Shown: piece by piece, positions 19,503 to 28,694 of the stretch
Numbering within the stretch: the first letter of the stretch is position 1
Layout: the number at the start of each line of letters is the position of its first letter
Source of the DNA: Candidatus Omnitrophota bacterium
Lineage (GTDB): Bacteria; Omnitrophota; Gorgyraeia; JABMRN01; RBG-13-46-9
Direction of reading: 5' to 3'
Assembly (NCBI GenBank): GCA_016782445.1
Contig: JADHYM010000012.1
Location: 1 to 37,921 of the forward strand
Length of the DNA stretch: 37,921 nucleotides
Made by a program: the position numbers and the translations under genes
The notes under the pieces: model-generated
Told to the model about the DNA's origin: nothing
Database searches by the model: none
The model's input: only the letters and a program-made list of their open reading frames with translations

Positions 19503-20375
19503 ATGCATCGTTATATAGAAAAATTCAAAAATTACCTTACTGTCGAAAAAAACTACTCCGAACACACGGTAAAAAATTACGAAGTGGACCTCCGTGATTT
19601 TTTTTCGTTTCTCAAAAATACGGAGCTCAAAGACGTGAATTACCTGGCACTCAGAAAATACCTGGGGTTTCTGCGCGCGAAAGAGATTTCCAAACGTTCT
19701 GTCGCCCGGAAGCTTTCGTCTCTTCGGACTTTTTTTAGATTTTTATACAGAGACGGATATATAAAAAGTAACCCCGCCGTTTATATAAGAACACCAAAAC
19801 TCGATAAAAAGCTACCCGTGTTCCTGGACGAGGCAAATATTATAAAGCTCATTACGGCCCCCTCCGAGAAGGATTTTCGAGGAACCCGCGACAGAGCGAT
19901 ACTGGAAACGCTTTATTCATCCGGCATTCGCGTAAGCGAACTCACCGGCATAATGACAGACAGGATGGACCTTATAAGCGGCGTTATAAAAGTGCTGGGA
20001 AAGGGAAAAAAGGAGCGTCTTGCTCCCATAGGTGAGGAGGCAGTTTCCGCTATAAAAAAATACATGGACGCGAGAATAGATAAAAGCTGGGGCGGGAAAA
20101 AAAGTTTATTTTTGAATAAACGCGGAACCGTGCTTTCCCAGAGGAGCGTGCGGCACATAATAAATAGGTATATAACCGCCTGTTCCATAAGGGAGCACAT
20201 ATCTCCACACTCCTTAAGGCATTCTTTCGCGACGCATCTTTTAAACAGGGGGGCGGATTTGCGCAGTGTTCAGGAGCTTCTGGGCCACAAAAATCTTTCG
20301 ACAACGCAAATTTATACGCACGTATCGACGGAGAGGCTTAAATCGGTGTACGATAAGGCGCACCCGAGGGCTTAG
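19503..20375 (+). CDS. xerC: Tyrosine recombinase XerC/XerD
   Basis: [58 protein letters not shown] catalytic residues; dprA-topA-xer order favours XerC, but XerD is not excluded. Confidence 0.9.
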   Translation: MHRYIEKFKNYLTVEKNYSEHTVKNYEVDLRDFFSFLKNTELKDVNYLALRKYLGFLRAKEISKRSVARKLSSLRTFFRFLYRDGYIKSNPAVYIRTPKLDKKLPVFLDEANIIKLITAPSEKDFRGTRDRAILETLYSSGIRVSELTGIMTDRMDLISGVIKVLGKGKKERLAPIGEEAVSAIKKYMDARIDKSWGGKKSLFLNKRGTVLSQRSVRHIINRYITACSIREHISPHSLRHSFATHLLNRGADLRSVQELLGHKNLSTTQIYTHVSTERLKSVYDKAHPRA

Positions 20376-20388
20376 CATGACTAGTATT

Positions 20389-20500
20389 ACGGTTGCGTCG
20401 GTCGGTTGCGTCGCGAGAAATGGTTGCGTCGGTCGGTCGCGTGCGCACAACACGCAACCGCAACCGTCCGACGGTTCCCGCGACGCAACCGCAACCGACC
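20389..20500. repeat. GTTGCGTC palindromic repeat, copy C
   Basis: acggttgcgtcggtcggttgcgtcgcgagaaatggttgcgtcggtcgg ... acgcaaccgcaaccgtccgacggttcccgcgacgcaaccgcaaccgacc. Confidence 0.85.
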
Positions 20501-20515
20501 TACAATAGACAAAAT

Positions 20516-21796
20516 ATGACTGTATACGATTTATTTTTTTTAGTATTTGCCATAGGCTATCTCCCCTACCTTGTCCTAAAGAGCAAGGCGCACGAGGACT
20601 TCGGGCAGAGGTTCGGGTTTTTGCCCGAGGGCTTAAAACGTGCCGGAAGAGAGCGCCCTATCTGGATACACGCGGTGAGCGTCGGCGAGGTGATGACCGC
20701 TAAAAATCTTATTAAAAGGCTTTGTGAAGCGCACCCGGAAATAAAAGTGGTGATTTCCACGACTACAAAAACGGGGCAACACATAGCGCGAAAAAGCTTA
20801 CCGGAAAAAGTGGAAAAATTTTATTTTCCGCTTGATTTCAGTTTTACGGTGAGAAAAGCCCTGGATGTCGTAAGGCCTTCGGTGGTCGCGATAATGGAAA
20901 CGGAGATCTGGCCCAATTTCATACTCGAGCTTTCAAAGAGGAAAATACCCGTATGCATAGTAAACGGCCGGCTCTCGGAGAGGTCTTCGGTGGGGTATAA
21001 AAGGATAAAGTTTATATTCAAGAAAATCCTGAAAAAAATAGATATGTTCTGCATGCAGTCGGAAGCTGACGCCGAGCGCATCAAGGAAATAGGCGCGAAT
21101 CCTGAGCGCGTGCACGTCACCGGCAATATGAAATTTGACATAAACCCGGCCGCACCGAGTTCGTCCGGCTTTGCTTTGAAAAGGCAGGAACTCGGCATAG
21201 AACTCGACGCGCTTTTTCTGATAGCGGCGAGCACACATAAAGGAGAGGAAAAGATAATCCTGGACTCTTACTCTAAACTCAAAAAAAGCTTTCCGGGTCT
21301 TGAGCTTCTTATAGCGCCCAGGCACATAGACCGCTCCCGGGATATCGCCAATATGATAAAAGAAAAGGGGCTCGGGGTTTCTTTCGTTTCGGAACTCGAG
21401 TCCGGTAAAAAAAGAAAGCCCGGGGCAGGCGACATTCTTATACTCGACACGATAGGAGAGCTCGTGAAGTTTTTTAATCTTTCTGATATCGTTTTTATGG
21501 GTGGCAGCCTTATTAAAAGGGGCGGGCATAATCTTGTAGAGCCCGCGGTATTCGGGAAGGCTATTCTTTTCGGAACACACATGTTTAATTTCAGGCGCAT
21601 GAGGGATGTCTTTCTAAACGAAAAAGCCGCCGTTTGCGTAAAAGACGAAAACGAATTAACAGAAACCTTGAGCGCCCTTTTAGGGGATAGAAGTAAAAGA
21701 GATGCCCTCGGCAATAAAGCGCGCTCGCTTTTGGATAAAAACTCCGGCGCTACGGAGAAAAACCTCAACGTGCTTAGGAAATTTTATGAAAATTAA
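20516..21796 (+). CDS. waaA: 3-deoxy-D-manno-octulosonic acid (Kdo) transferase
   Basis: ERPIWIHAVSVGEVMTAKNLIKRL, KVVISTTTKTGQHIA, ETEIWPNFILELSKRKIPVCIVNGRLSERS; start moved from 20393 because the upstream part is repeat C. Confidence 0.94.
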   Translation: MTVYDLFFLVFAIGYLPYLVLKSKAHEDFGQRFGFLPEGLKRAGRERPIWIHAVSVGEVMTAKNLIKRLCEAHPEIKVVISTTTKTGQHIARKSLPEKVEKFYFPLDFSFTVRKALDVVRPSVVAIMETEIWPNFILELSKRKIPVCIVNGRLSERSSVGYKRIKFIFKKILKKIDMFCMQSEADAERIKEIGANPERVHVTGNMKFDINPAAPSSSGFALKRQELGIELDALFLIAASTHKGEEKIILDSYSKLKKSFPGLELLIAPRHIDRSRDIANMIKEKGLGVSFVSELESGKKRKPGAGDILILDTIGELVKFFNLSDIVFMGGSLIKRGGHNLVEPAVFGKAILFGTHMFNFRRMRDVFLNEKAAVCVKDENELTETLSALLGDRSKRDALGNKARSLLDKNSGATEKNLNVLRKFYEN

Positions 21797-22247
21797 AGAC
21801 GTAATGACGAAAAGTGTTATAACCGTAAAGCCGTCGGCCGGCATCCGCGAGCTTTACCGCATATTTTGCGAGCAGCACGTTGGCGGCGTGCCCGTAGTGG
21901 ATAAAGACATGAAGGTCCTCGGCATGGTGACAAAATCTGAACTTCTGGACGTCCTGATGCCTGATTATTTTGAGGTCGTAACAGATTTTCTTTTCATAGA
22001 CGACCTCGGGGCCCTGGAGGAAAAGCTTGAATTTATACCTACACTCGAGCTTTTTATAGCGGAGGACCTCATGGTTCGTGACGTTATCACGATAAACGAA
22101 AAGGCATCGTTAATGAAGGCGCCGGTACTCATGAACAAGTATAACGTGAGAAGGCTCCCCGTAATTTCGGATGAAGGCGTTCTCTCGGGCATTATCACGC
22201 AGATGGACGTGTGTGAGGCGCTTTTTAACGGCAGGGCAAAATCTTAA
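21786..22247 (+). CDS. Tandem CBS-domain protein
   Basis: MKIKDVMTKSVITVKPSAGIRELYRIFCEQHVGGVPVVDKDMKVLGMVTKSELL ... VRRLPVISDEGVLSGIITQMDV. Confidence 0.92.
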   Translation: MKIKDVMTKSVITVKPSAGIRELYRIFCEQHVGGVPVVDKDMKVLGMVTKSELLDVLMPDYFEVVTDFLFIDDLGALEEKLEFIPTLELFIAEDLMVRDVITINEKASLMKAPVLMNKYNVRRLPVISDEGVLSGIITQMDVCEALFNGRAKS

Positions 22248-22251
22248 AAAC

Positions 22252-23523
22252 ATGTATATAATTCCTATAGTTATATTCGCGGTGACGTTCTACTTCATTA
22301 TATCCGGCAGGATCCAGAGAACAATAGCGAGCCTTTCGGGTGCAATAGTGATGGTCGTGGCCGGGACTCTTTTAGGTTTTTATTCGCAGGAAGAAGCGTT
22401 TCACTCGATAGACTTTGACATGATAGGGCTTCTCGCCGGCATGATGGTGATCGTGGCCGTATCAAAAAAAAGCGGAATCTTTTCGTACGTCGCCATAAAG
22501 GCGGCGAAGGCGTCCGGCGGCTCGCACGTGCGCCTTGTAATCATGATGGGCTGTGCAACGGCGTTTCTTTCCATGTGGCTCGATAACGTAACGACCATAG
22601 TTCTCGTGATACCTATAACCATATTAATCTGCGATATTCTGGGGATAAGTCCGCTCCCTACACTTATGTCAGAGATAGTCCTGTCGAATATCGGCGGCGT
22701 AGGGACAATGATAGGTGATCCGCCCAACATGATGATCGCGACGGCCAGCGGCTTCACGTTCAATGACTTTTTGGTGAACCTGTTTCCCATTGCCATAGTT
22801 GCCATGCTCATAGGGATCGTTACGCTTATCTTTGTTTTCAGGGGAGAAATGGGAAAAAAGCCGAAAGACTTTAGGCCCATACTCGCGATAGACCCGCGTC
22901 GCGCTATACGCGATTCCGTGGGCCTTAAAAGGTCGATTTTTTCCTTGGGGATCGTTTTCGTTCTCTTTGCCCTGCAGGAAAAAATTGGCTTTAACCATGC
23001 CTTCATAGCGCTTATAGGAGCGGGCGCAGTGCTTATCCTGGTACGGCCGGACCTGGATGAGATTATAAAAGACGTCAAATGGAGCGTCCTCATATTTTTC
23101 GCTTCGTTATTTGTCCTGATAGGCGGGCTCGAGAAAACAGGCATCCTTACTGTCGCCGCCGAACATATAGTTACGCTCGCAAAAATTAATTTTAGTCTCG
23201 CTAAAATATCGCTTCTCTGGGTATCGGCTATTTTCGCGTCGCTTGTGGACAGGATACCCTATACGACGGCCATGATACAGATAATAAAAGACGTGGGTGC
23301 GCTTGGCGTTGACATACAAAGTCTCTGGTGGGTTCTGGCTTTAGGTGTCGGGTTCGGCGGAAACGGCACGCCTATTGGGTCCCTGGTTGGGGTCGTGGGG
23401 CTTTCCATGAGCGAAAAAACCCAATCCCCTATAGATTTCAAAATATGGCTTAAGACAGCAACTTTAGTGATGATTACCACAATTATTTTTGCGAGCGTTC
23501 TTATTTTATTAAAGGTGATATGA
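22252..23523 (+). CDS. ArsB/NhaD-type ion transporter (SLC13/P-protein-like permease)
   Basis: Multi-TM; AFLSMWLDNVTTIVLVIPITILI, EIVLSNIGGVGTMIGDPPNMMIA. Confidence 0.88.
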   Translation: MYIIPIVIFAVTFYFIISGRIQRTIASLSGAIVMVVAGTLLGFYSQEEAFHSIDFDMIGLLAGMMVIVAVSKKSGIFSYVAIKAAKASGGSHVRLVIMMGCATAFLSMWLDNVTTIVLVIPITILICDILGISPLPTLMSEIVLSNIGGVGTMIGDPPNMMIATASGFTFNDFLVNLFPIAIVAMLIGIVTLIFVFRGEMGKKPKDFRPILAIDPRRAIRDSVGLKRSIFSLGIVFVLFALQEKIGFNHAFIALIGAGAVLILVRPDLDEIIKDVKWSVLIFFASLFVLIGGLEKTGILTVAAEHIVTLAKINFSLAKISLLWVSAIFASLVDRIPYTTAMIQIIKDVGALGVDIQSLWWVLALGVGFGGNGTPIGSLVGVVGLSMSEKTQSPIDFKIWLKTATLVMITTIIFASVLILLKVI

Positions 23524-24572
23524 AAGCTTTACTGAAGACCTACATATACGGCCTCATGAGGGACAGAAAAAAAGGCCCCGCGGCCGGATTTTTCAAGCTT
23601 CTTCTTTCCATTGCGGGATTTTTTTACGGTTTTTTTATAAGACTCCACGGCATGCTTTACAGGGCTAACATATTAAAAAGCCATACTGCGGGCGTGCCGG
23701 TTATAAGCGTCGGAAATATTACGCTGGGCGGAACGGGAAAAACGCCCTTTACTTTAATGCTTGCGCGGCATTTTTCGGAAAAGGGAAAAAAAATAGGCGT
23801 TCTCATAAGGGGATACGGCGAGGACGAATGGAAGATGCTCGAGGAGAACCTGAAAGACACAGGCGCTCAAGTTTTTGTAGGGCGCGATAGGGTGGAGCAA
23901 GCAAGCATCGCGCTTAAAAAGCAAAAAGACATTATAATCCTGGATGACGGATTCCAGCACCGCCGCTTGAAGAGGAACCTGGATATCGTCCTGATAGACG
24001 CGCACCACCCCTTCGGCAACAGGTCAATGTTCCCCAAGGGCATATTAAGAGAGCCCATTGACGGGCTTAAAAGAGGAGACATTTTTATCCTGACAAAGAC
24101 CGACGCGGCGCCGGATAAGAGAGATGCCTTAACGAAAGAGATAAAAAAAATCACCGAAGGCCGTCCCGTTCTCCGGGCCCGCCACGCGGTAAGAGACTTT
24201 GTCGATATAAACGGCGAGAAAAAAGAAAAGCGTGAAGACCTGAAAGGAAAAATCGTGTGCCTTCTCTCGGCCATATGCGACCCGGATTATTTTGCTCACA
24301 CGGCTGCCTCTTGCGGGCTTTCCGTCGGGAAGCACTTTTCCTTTCCGGACCACTACGATTACCGCTTGCAAGACCTGGAGAAGGTAATAAAGCATTGCGA
24401 GCGGGAGAATATAGAATACATCATAACGACCGAAAAATGTGCGGTAAAATTGAGGCCCATAGCGAAAAGCCTAAAAAGCAAACACAAGCTTCGCGTTTTA
24501 CGTATTTCTTTTGAAATAACGAAAGGCAAAGAAGAACTCTATGCTGGACTTGATCGCCTCTTACGCAATTAA
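23520..24572 (+). CDS. lpxK: Tetraacyldisaccharide 4'-kinase
   Basis: GVPVISVGNITLGGTGKTPFTLMLARHFSEKGKKIGVLIRGYG, ILDDGFQHRRLKRNLDIVLIDA. Confidence 0.95.
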   Translation: MKALLKTYIYGLMRDRKKGPAAGFFKLLLSIAGFFYGFFIRLHGMLYRANILKSHTAGVPVISVGNITLGGTGKTPFTLMLARHFSEKGKKIGVLIRGYGEDEWKMLEENLKDTGAQVFVGRDRVEQASIALKKQKDIIILDDGFQHRRLKRNLDIVLIDAHHPFGNRSMFPKGILREPIDGLKRGDIFILTKTDAAPDKRDALTKEIKKITEGRPVLRARHAVRDFVDINGEKKEKREDLKGKIVCLLSAICDPDYFAHTAASCGLSVGKHFSFPDHYDYRLQDLEKVIKHCERENIEYIITTEKCAVKLRPIAKSLKSKHKLRVLRISFEITKGKEELYAGLDRLLRN

Positions 24573-26478
24573 GCTGATAGCCGGCTTATTTAATCTTTTA
24601 CCCATAAATCTTGTCCTGGCCCTGGGCAGGTTTTTCGGCGGCATTGCGTATTATATAAATGCGCCGCGAAGAAAGGTTGCATACGCGAATCTAAAATCTG
24701 TTTTTAGTAAAGAAAAAACGCCTCATGAATTGAAGCGCCTTACAAAAATGAATTACCGACGGCTTGGCGAGACAATATTCGAGGTGCTGTGCCTTAAGAG
24801 GGTGGACAAGAAATACCTGAACAAATACGTTAAAAAAGAGCATTGGGACAGAATAGGAACGGCTCTTCTTGACGGAAAAGGCGTGCTCTACTGGACAGCG
24901 CATTTTGACAACTGGGAATTGATAGCGATCGTAAGCGCGTTGTGCGGGCACCCTTTTGTCGCGCTGGTGAGAGAACAAGGCATGAAGCAGGTAAACGCGC
25001 TTCTCGACGAGCTCAGGGAATCAAAGGGGATAACGGTTGTTAGAAAAGGTGCCAGCACGAAACACATGCTGAGAGAGCTTCGCAAAAATAAACCCGTCGG
25101 CATGCTTGGCGATCAAAACGCGGGTAAAACAGGCGTATTCGTAGATTTTTTGGGAAGACTCACATCTACTGCGCCCGGCACAGTAAAGATTGCCGCCAAA
25201 ACAGGCGCTGTCATATTGCCGTCTTTTATCTACAGGGTAAAGGGACCCTATCATAACGTGGTGATAGAAAAACCTATTTTTGTCAAAAAAGGTGATGATA
25301 TAGCTGAGCATCTTGCGACGTACAACAAGATCCTTGAAGGTTATGTCCGCCGGTACCCGGAGCAATGGTTATGGCTGCATAAGAGATGGAAGGTCACGCC
25401 TACTAAAAAAGTACTCGTCTTAAGCGATGGCAAGGCAGGGCACCTGAATCAAGCCAGGGCCCTGGCGGAAAAACTAAAGCGGTACCGGGTTGAAATGGAC
25501 GGTTATGCCCAGATCGATACGGAGATCGAGGTCATTACGCCGCGGTTTAAAAATAAATTCTGCGCATTTTTACTTAAAGTTTGTGCTTCTTTCTCAAGTA
25601 AAAACTGCCAGGGCTGCATGAAGTGCCTTAAAGCCTGCCTTAGGCCTGACTCCTACGAAGAGTTAATGAAAAGATATTGCGATATAGTCATAAGCTGCGG
25701 CGCCGGAGTCGCAGCTGTTAATAGATTTATCGCGATTGAAAATAACGCGAAGAATGCCATTGCTATGAAACCGTCTATCCTTGGCACGGGCAAATTCAGC
25801 ATGGTTGTAGTGCCGCGTCATGATTCCTTAAGAAAAAAGGCCGAAAACATAATTTTTACGGATATAGCGCCAAACCTGATTAGCAAAAAAACCATGGAAG
25901 AAGGCGCGACGCAATTGTCGAGCATTGCAGGCTCCGGCAACAGAAAAAAAATAGGCGTCCTTCTCGGAGGAGATAATTCCGATTTTGTATTAACCGAGGC
26001 GCAAGCGAAAAGCCTGCTTGACGACATTATCCGGGTTTCCGAGAATTTGAAGGCGGATATTTTATTTACGACCTCACGCAGGACCCCCGCGCGTATCGAG
26101 GAACTTGCTAGAAACAAGCTCTCTTCTTTTAAGGGGTGCAGGCTCCTTGTCCTGGCAAACGAGAAAAACGTGCCGTTTGCCGTAAGCGGCATACTGGGGC
26201 TTTCCGATATTGTAGTCGTTTCCGGAGAAAGCGTATCCATGATTTCGGAAGCCGTAGCTTCAGGAAAGCCGGTTATAACGTTTATGCTTCAAAAGAAGAA
26301 AAGAAAAAAAACGAAGTTCGAAAAAATGCTCGAGAATCTGAAAAAGAAAAATTATATAGTTGTCGCCTCGACAGATAGGATATTCCAGGCGGTAGAGGAA
26401 AATATCAATAAAAAGCGCATAAATGCGAGTGATTGGGCTAAGGATGACGCGTACAGGTACATGTGGCGGTTATTATGA
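24541..26478 (+). CDS. Fusion: LpxL/LpxM-type lipid A acyltransferase + ELM1-like (mitochondrial fission ELM1 family) domain
   Basis: N-terminus AHFDNWELIAIVSALCGHPFVALVREQG, LGDQNAGKTGVFVDFLGR; C-terminus KVLVLSDGKAGHLNQARALAEKL. Confidence 0.85.
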   Translation: MLDLIASYAIKLIAGLFNLLPINLVLALGRFFGGIAYYINAPRRKVAYANLKSVFSKEKTPHELKRLTKMNYRRLGETIFEVLCLKRVDKKYLNKYVKKEHWDRIGTALLDGKGVLYWTAHFDNWELIAIVSALCGHPFVALVREQGMKQVNALLDELRESKGITVVRKGASTKHMLRELRKNKPVGMLGDQNAGKTGVFVDFLGRLTSTAPGTVKIAAKTGAVILPSFIYRVKGPYHNVVIEKPIFVKKGDDIAEHLATYNKILEGYVRRYPEQWLWLHKRWKVTPTKKVLVLSDGKAGHLNQARALAEKLKRYRVEMDGYAQIDTEIEVITPRFKNKFCAFLLKVCASFSSKNCQGCMKCLKACLRPDSYEELMKRYCDIVISCGAGVAAVNRFIAIENNAKNAIAMKPSILGTGKFSMVVVPRHDSLRKKAENIIFTDIAPNLISKKTMEEGATQLSSIAGSGNRKKIGVLLGGDNSDFVLTEAQAKSLLDDIIRVSENLKADILFTTSRRTPARIEELARNKLSSFKGCRLLVLANEKNVPFAVSGILGLSDIVVVSGESVSMISEAVASGKPVITFMLQKKKRKKTKFEKMLENLKKKNYIVVASTDRIFQAVEENINKKRINASDWAKDDAYRYMWRLL

Positions 26479-28694
26479 ATATCCTGCAGGTAATAACAAA
26501 ATTAGATTCAAATGATCCGGCCGAGGATTTAAGGGAAATGGCGAAATTCCTGACGTTCACAGGACACAAGGCGGTTGTGGCTTCCGGAGGCGGCGTGCTT
26601 GTAAAAGCAATAGACGAAATCGGCGCCCGCCATTACATGCTTCCCGCCGGCGGCAATTTATTCTGCTTGCCGGGGACGATCTGGAGGCTGGCTTCAATTA
26701 TCAGGAAAGAGAATATAGACCTCGTGCACGCGCGCGACGGGTTTTCCTCATTTGTCTCTTTTTTTGCATCGCGCATGACGCTGCGGCCATATGTGGCAAG
26801 CATATATACCGTTTCCAGGCGAAATCTTTTCGAGAGGGCCGAGTATTGGGCGAACCTCGTGTTATGTGCAAGTGATTTTGCGGCACGAAGCCTGGCAAAA
26901 AAGAATTTCATATCAAAAAACCGTGTTCGGACATTACCGGCATTTCTCGATCTTGAAAGCTATAGAAAAAAACCCGTGGCGGAAAAAAAATGCAAGACAT
27001 TCACGATAGGCGTCTCGCTCGGCCTTTCTTCGATGCAATCCTATCAGGGTTTAATCAGGGCCGTGGCGATTGCGGGAAGATCCATAGGTAACCTGAAGGT
27101 AATAATAGATGCTGCCGTGCCTTCGGGCGGCAAGGAAGGGGTTGAGCGTCTTGAGCTTCTTGTTAAGCGTCATTCCCTGGAAAGGGTGGTTACGCTTTTA
27201 ACCGCGCATGAGGGAGGGATTTTTTCGTGCATGCCGGATCTCTTTATCAGCGTGCTGGACGAGGCGCATTTTTCCGCGCGACCGATCCTGGAGTCGTATG
27301 CCCGAGGGATCCCGGTTCTGGTAAACGATACCGAATACGCGAGGGAATATGCCCAAGACAAAAAAACCGCTCTTCTCTTCGTAGCGGAAAATACGCAGGA
27401 GTTCGCTTCTAAGATAGTAGAGCTTTACAGGGGCGAGAGTTTGAGGGCGCGCCTCATTGAGGGCGCGGGCGAATACGTATTGAAAAATTTTAACGCCAAG
27501 AAAATTATGAAAAACACGCTTAAGCTTTATGAGGAAGCCTCTTCGGGCCTCAACATCCTGATCATAAAAATCGGCGCCCTCGGGGACGCGATTCTCATCA
27601 CGCCATCCGTGAAAGCTATACGCCATAAGTTTCCGAACGCTAAACTAGAGATCCTGACGGGAATAGAGCAAAAAGATATTTTTTTTGAATCGCCGGACGT
27701 TGACGAGACAATCGTCTGCGATCTTAAAGAGCGCGACAGGGGCCCGGGCGGCACGCTTCGCCTGGCGCGGCGCCTCCGGAAAGAGCATTTCGATATAGTG
27801 ATCGATTTTCAGAATAATAAGATTAGCCATATACTTTCTTTTTTGAGCATGGCCCCCAGGCGGTATGGCTATGACAACGGTAAGTTCTCATTTCTTTTGA
27901 ACAGAAAATTAAAACTTGATAAACAGGCGATAGGGCCCGTGGAGCACCAGGCGAGGGTTTTGGCTCTTCTCGGCATACAGGTTAAAGACAAAACTCTAAG
28001 GCTTTCGTTTTCCGAGAAAGACAAGGCCTGGGCGGATAATTTTCTGGAATCCCACTGGGTTAACAAAGACGCCAAAGTCGTGGCCGTACATATGGGCTCG
28101 AGCCCGCGGTGGGCGACGAAATTATGGCCCATCACATATTTTGTAGAGCTTTGCGGAAGGCTCGTAAAAAATGCGGACGTGCGGATCCTTTTAATAGGAG
28201 AGAAAAAAGAGGATGGGCGCTTAGATGCATTTTTGAAAAAATCAGTATGCAAACCGATATCAGCCGCGGGAAAAACAAACATACCGCGCCTGGCAGCGCT
28301 TCTTGAGAGATGCAAGCTTTTAGTTACCTCGGATAGCGCCCCCATGCATGTAGCGGCTGCGGCAGGGACGCCTTTTATTGGGCTTTTCGGACCGACTGAC
28401 CCCGCGCGCCATGCGCCGCCTGCAGGAAAGTTCGCTATTCTGAAAAAGAACTTAGAATGTTCCCCTTGCTACAAAACGCATTGCAAGAGGGGAAACGCGT
28501 GTATGCGTGAAATAACACCGGACGAGGTGTATGATAAGGCGGCTGAAATGTTGGGAATAAATAAAAATACACGCAATCGCCCGACGTCCGACGTTTCGCG
28601 CGATGACCAAAGGGAATCCCTGGCTCCTCAATGCAAAATACAGACCGCTAGGGACGCAACCACAACCGTTCGGCGAAAAACGAGAAAAACATGA
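26475..28694 (+). CDS. Fusion: GT4-type glycosyltransferase + GT9 heptosyltransferase-like domain
   Basis: N-terminal MNILQVITKLDSNDPAEDLREMAKFL...GT4-like; from about 27550 NILIIKIGALGDAILITPSVKAIRHKFPNAKLEIL ... VTSDSAPMHVAAAAGTPFIGLFGPTDPARHAPP. Confidence 0.9.
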   Translation: MNILQVITKLDSNDPAEDLREMAKFLTFTGHKAVVASGGGVLVKAIDEIGARHYMLPAGGNLFCLPGTIWRLASIIRKENIDLVHARDGFSSFVSFFASRMTLRPYVASIYTVSRRNLFERAEYWANLVLCASDFAARSLAKKNFISKNRVRTLPAFLDLESYRKKPVAEKKCKTFTIGVSLGLSSMQSYQGLIRAVAIAGRSIGNLKVIIDAAVPSGGKEGVERLELLVKRHSLERVVTLLTAHEGGIFSCMPDLFISVLDEAHFSARPILESYARGIPVLVNDTEYAREYAQDKKTALLFVAENTQEFASKIVELYRGESLRARLIEGAGEYVLKNFNAKKIMKNTLKLYEEASSGLNILIIKIGALGDAILITPSVKAIRHKFPNAKLEILTGIEQKDIFFESPDVDETIVCDLKERDRGPGGTLRLARRLRKEHFDIVIDFQNNKISHILSFLSMAPRRYGYDNGKFSFLLNRKLKLDKQAIGPVEHQARVLALLGIQVKDKTLRLSFSEKDKAWADNFLESHWVNKDAKVVAVHMGSSPRWATKLWPITYFVELCGRLVKNADVRILLIGEKKEDGRLDAFLKKSVCKPISAAGKTNIPRLAALLERCKLLVTSDSAPMHVAAAAGTPFIGLFGPTDPARHAPPAGKFAILKKNLECSPCYKTHCKRGNACMREITPDEVYDKAAEMLGINKNTRNRPTSDVSRDDQRESLAPQCKIQTARDATTTVRRKTRKT
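28570..28675. repeat. Degenerate GTTGCGTC-family repeat, copy D, within the 3' end of the GT4-GT9 CDS
   Basis: cgacgtccgacgtttcgcgcgatgac ... agggacgcaaccacaaccgttcgg; shares gacgtttcgcgcga and gacgcaacc words. Confidence 0.6.

Noticed and set aside
19503-20375. Integron or phage integrase as the cause of the neighbouring repeats
   Set aside because: Sequence and dprA-topA-xer context fit a housekeeping XerC/D; repeats also occur far from it and have no attC-like cassette layout.
20266-20508. 80-aa ORF and the upstream extension of the waaA ORF (from 20393)
   Set aside because: Derived from repeat C; the waaA homology starts at MTVYDLFF (20516).
22401-23144. 247-aa minus-strand ORF opposite the permease
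   Set aside because: Antisense shadow of a recognisable transporter; no family motif.
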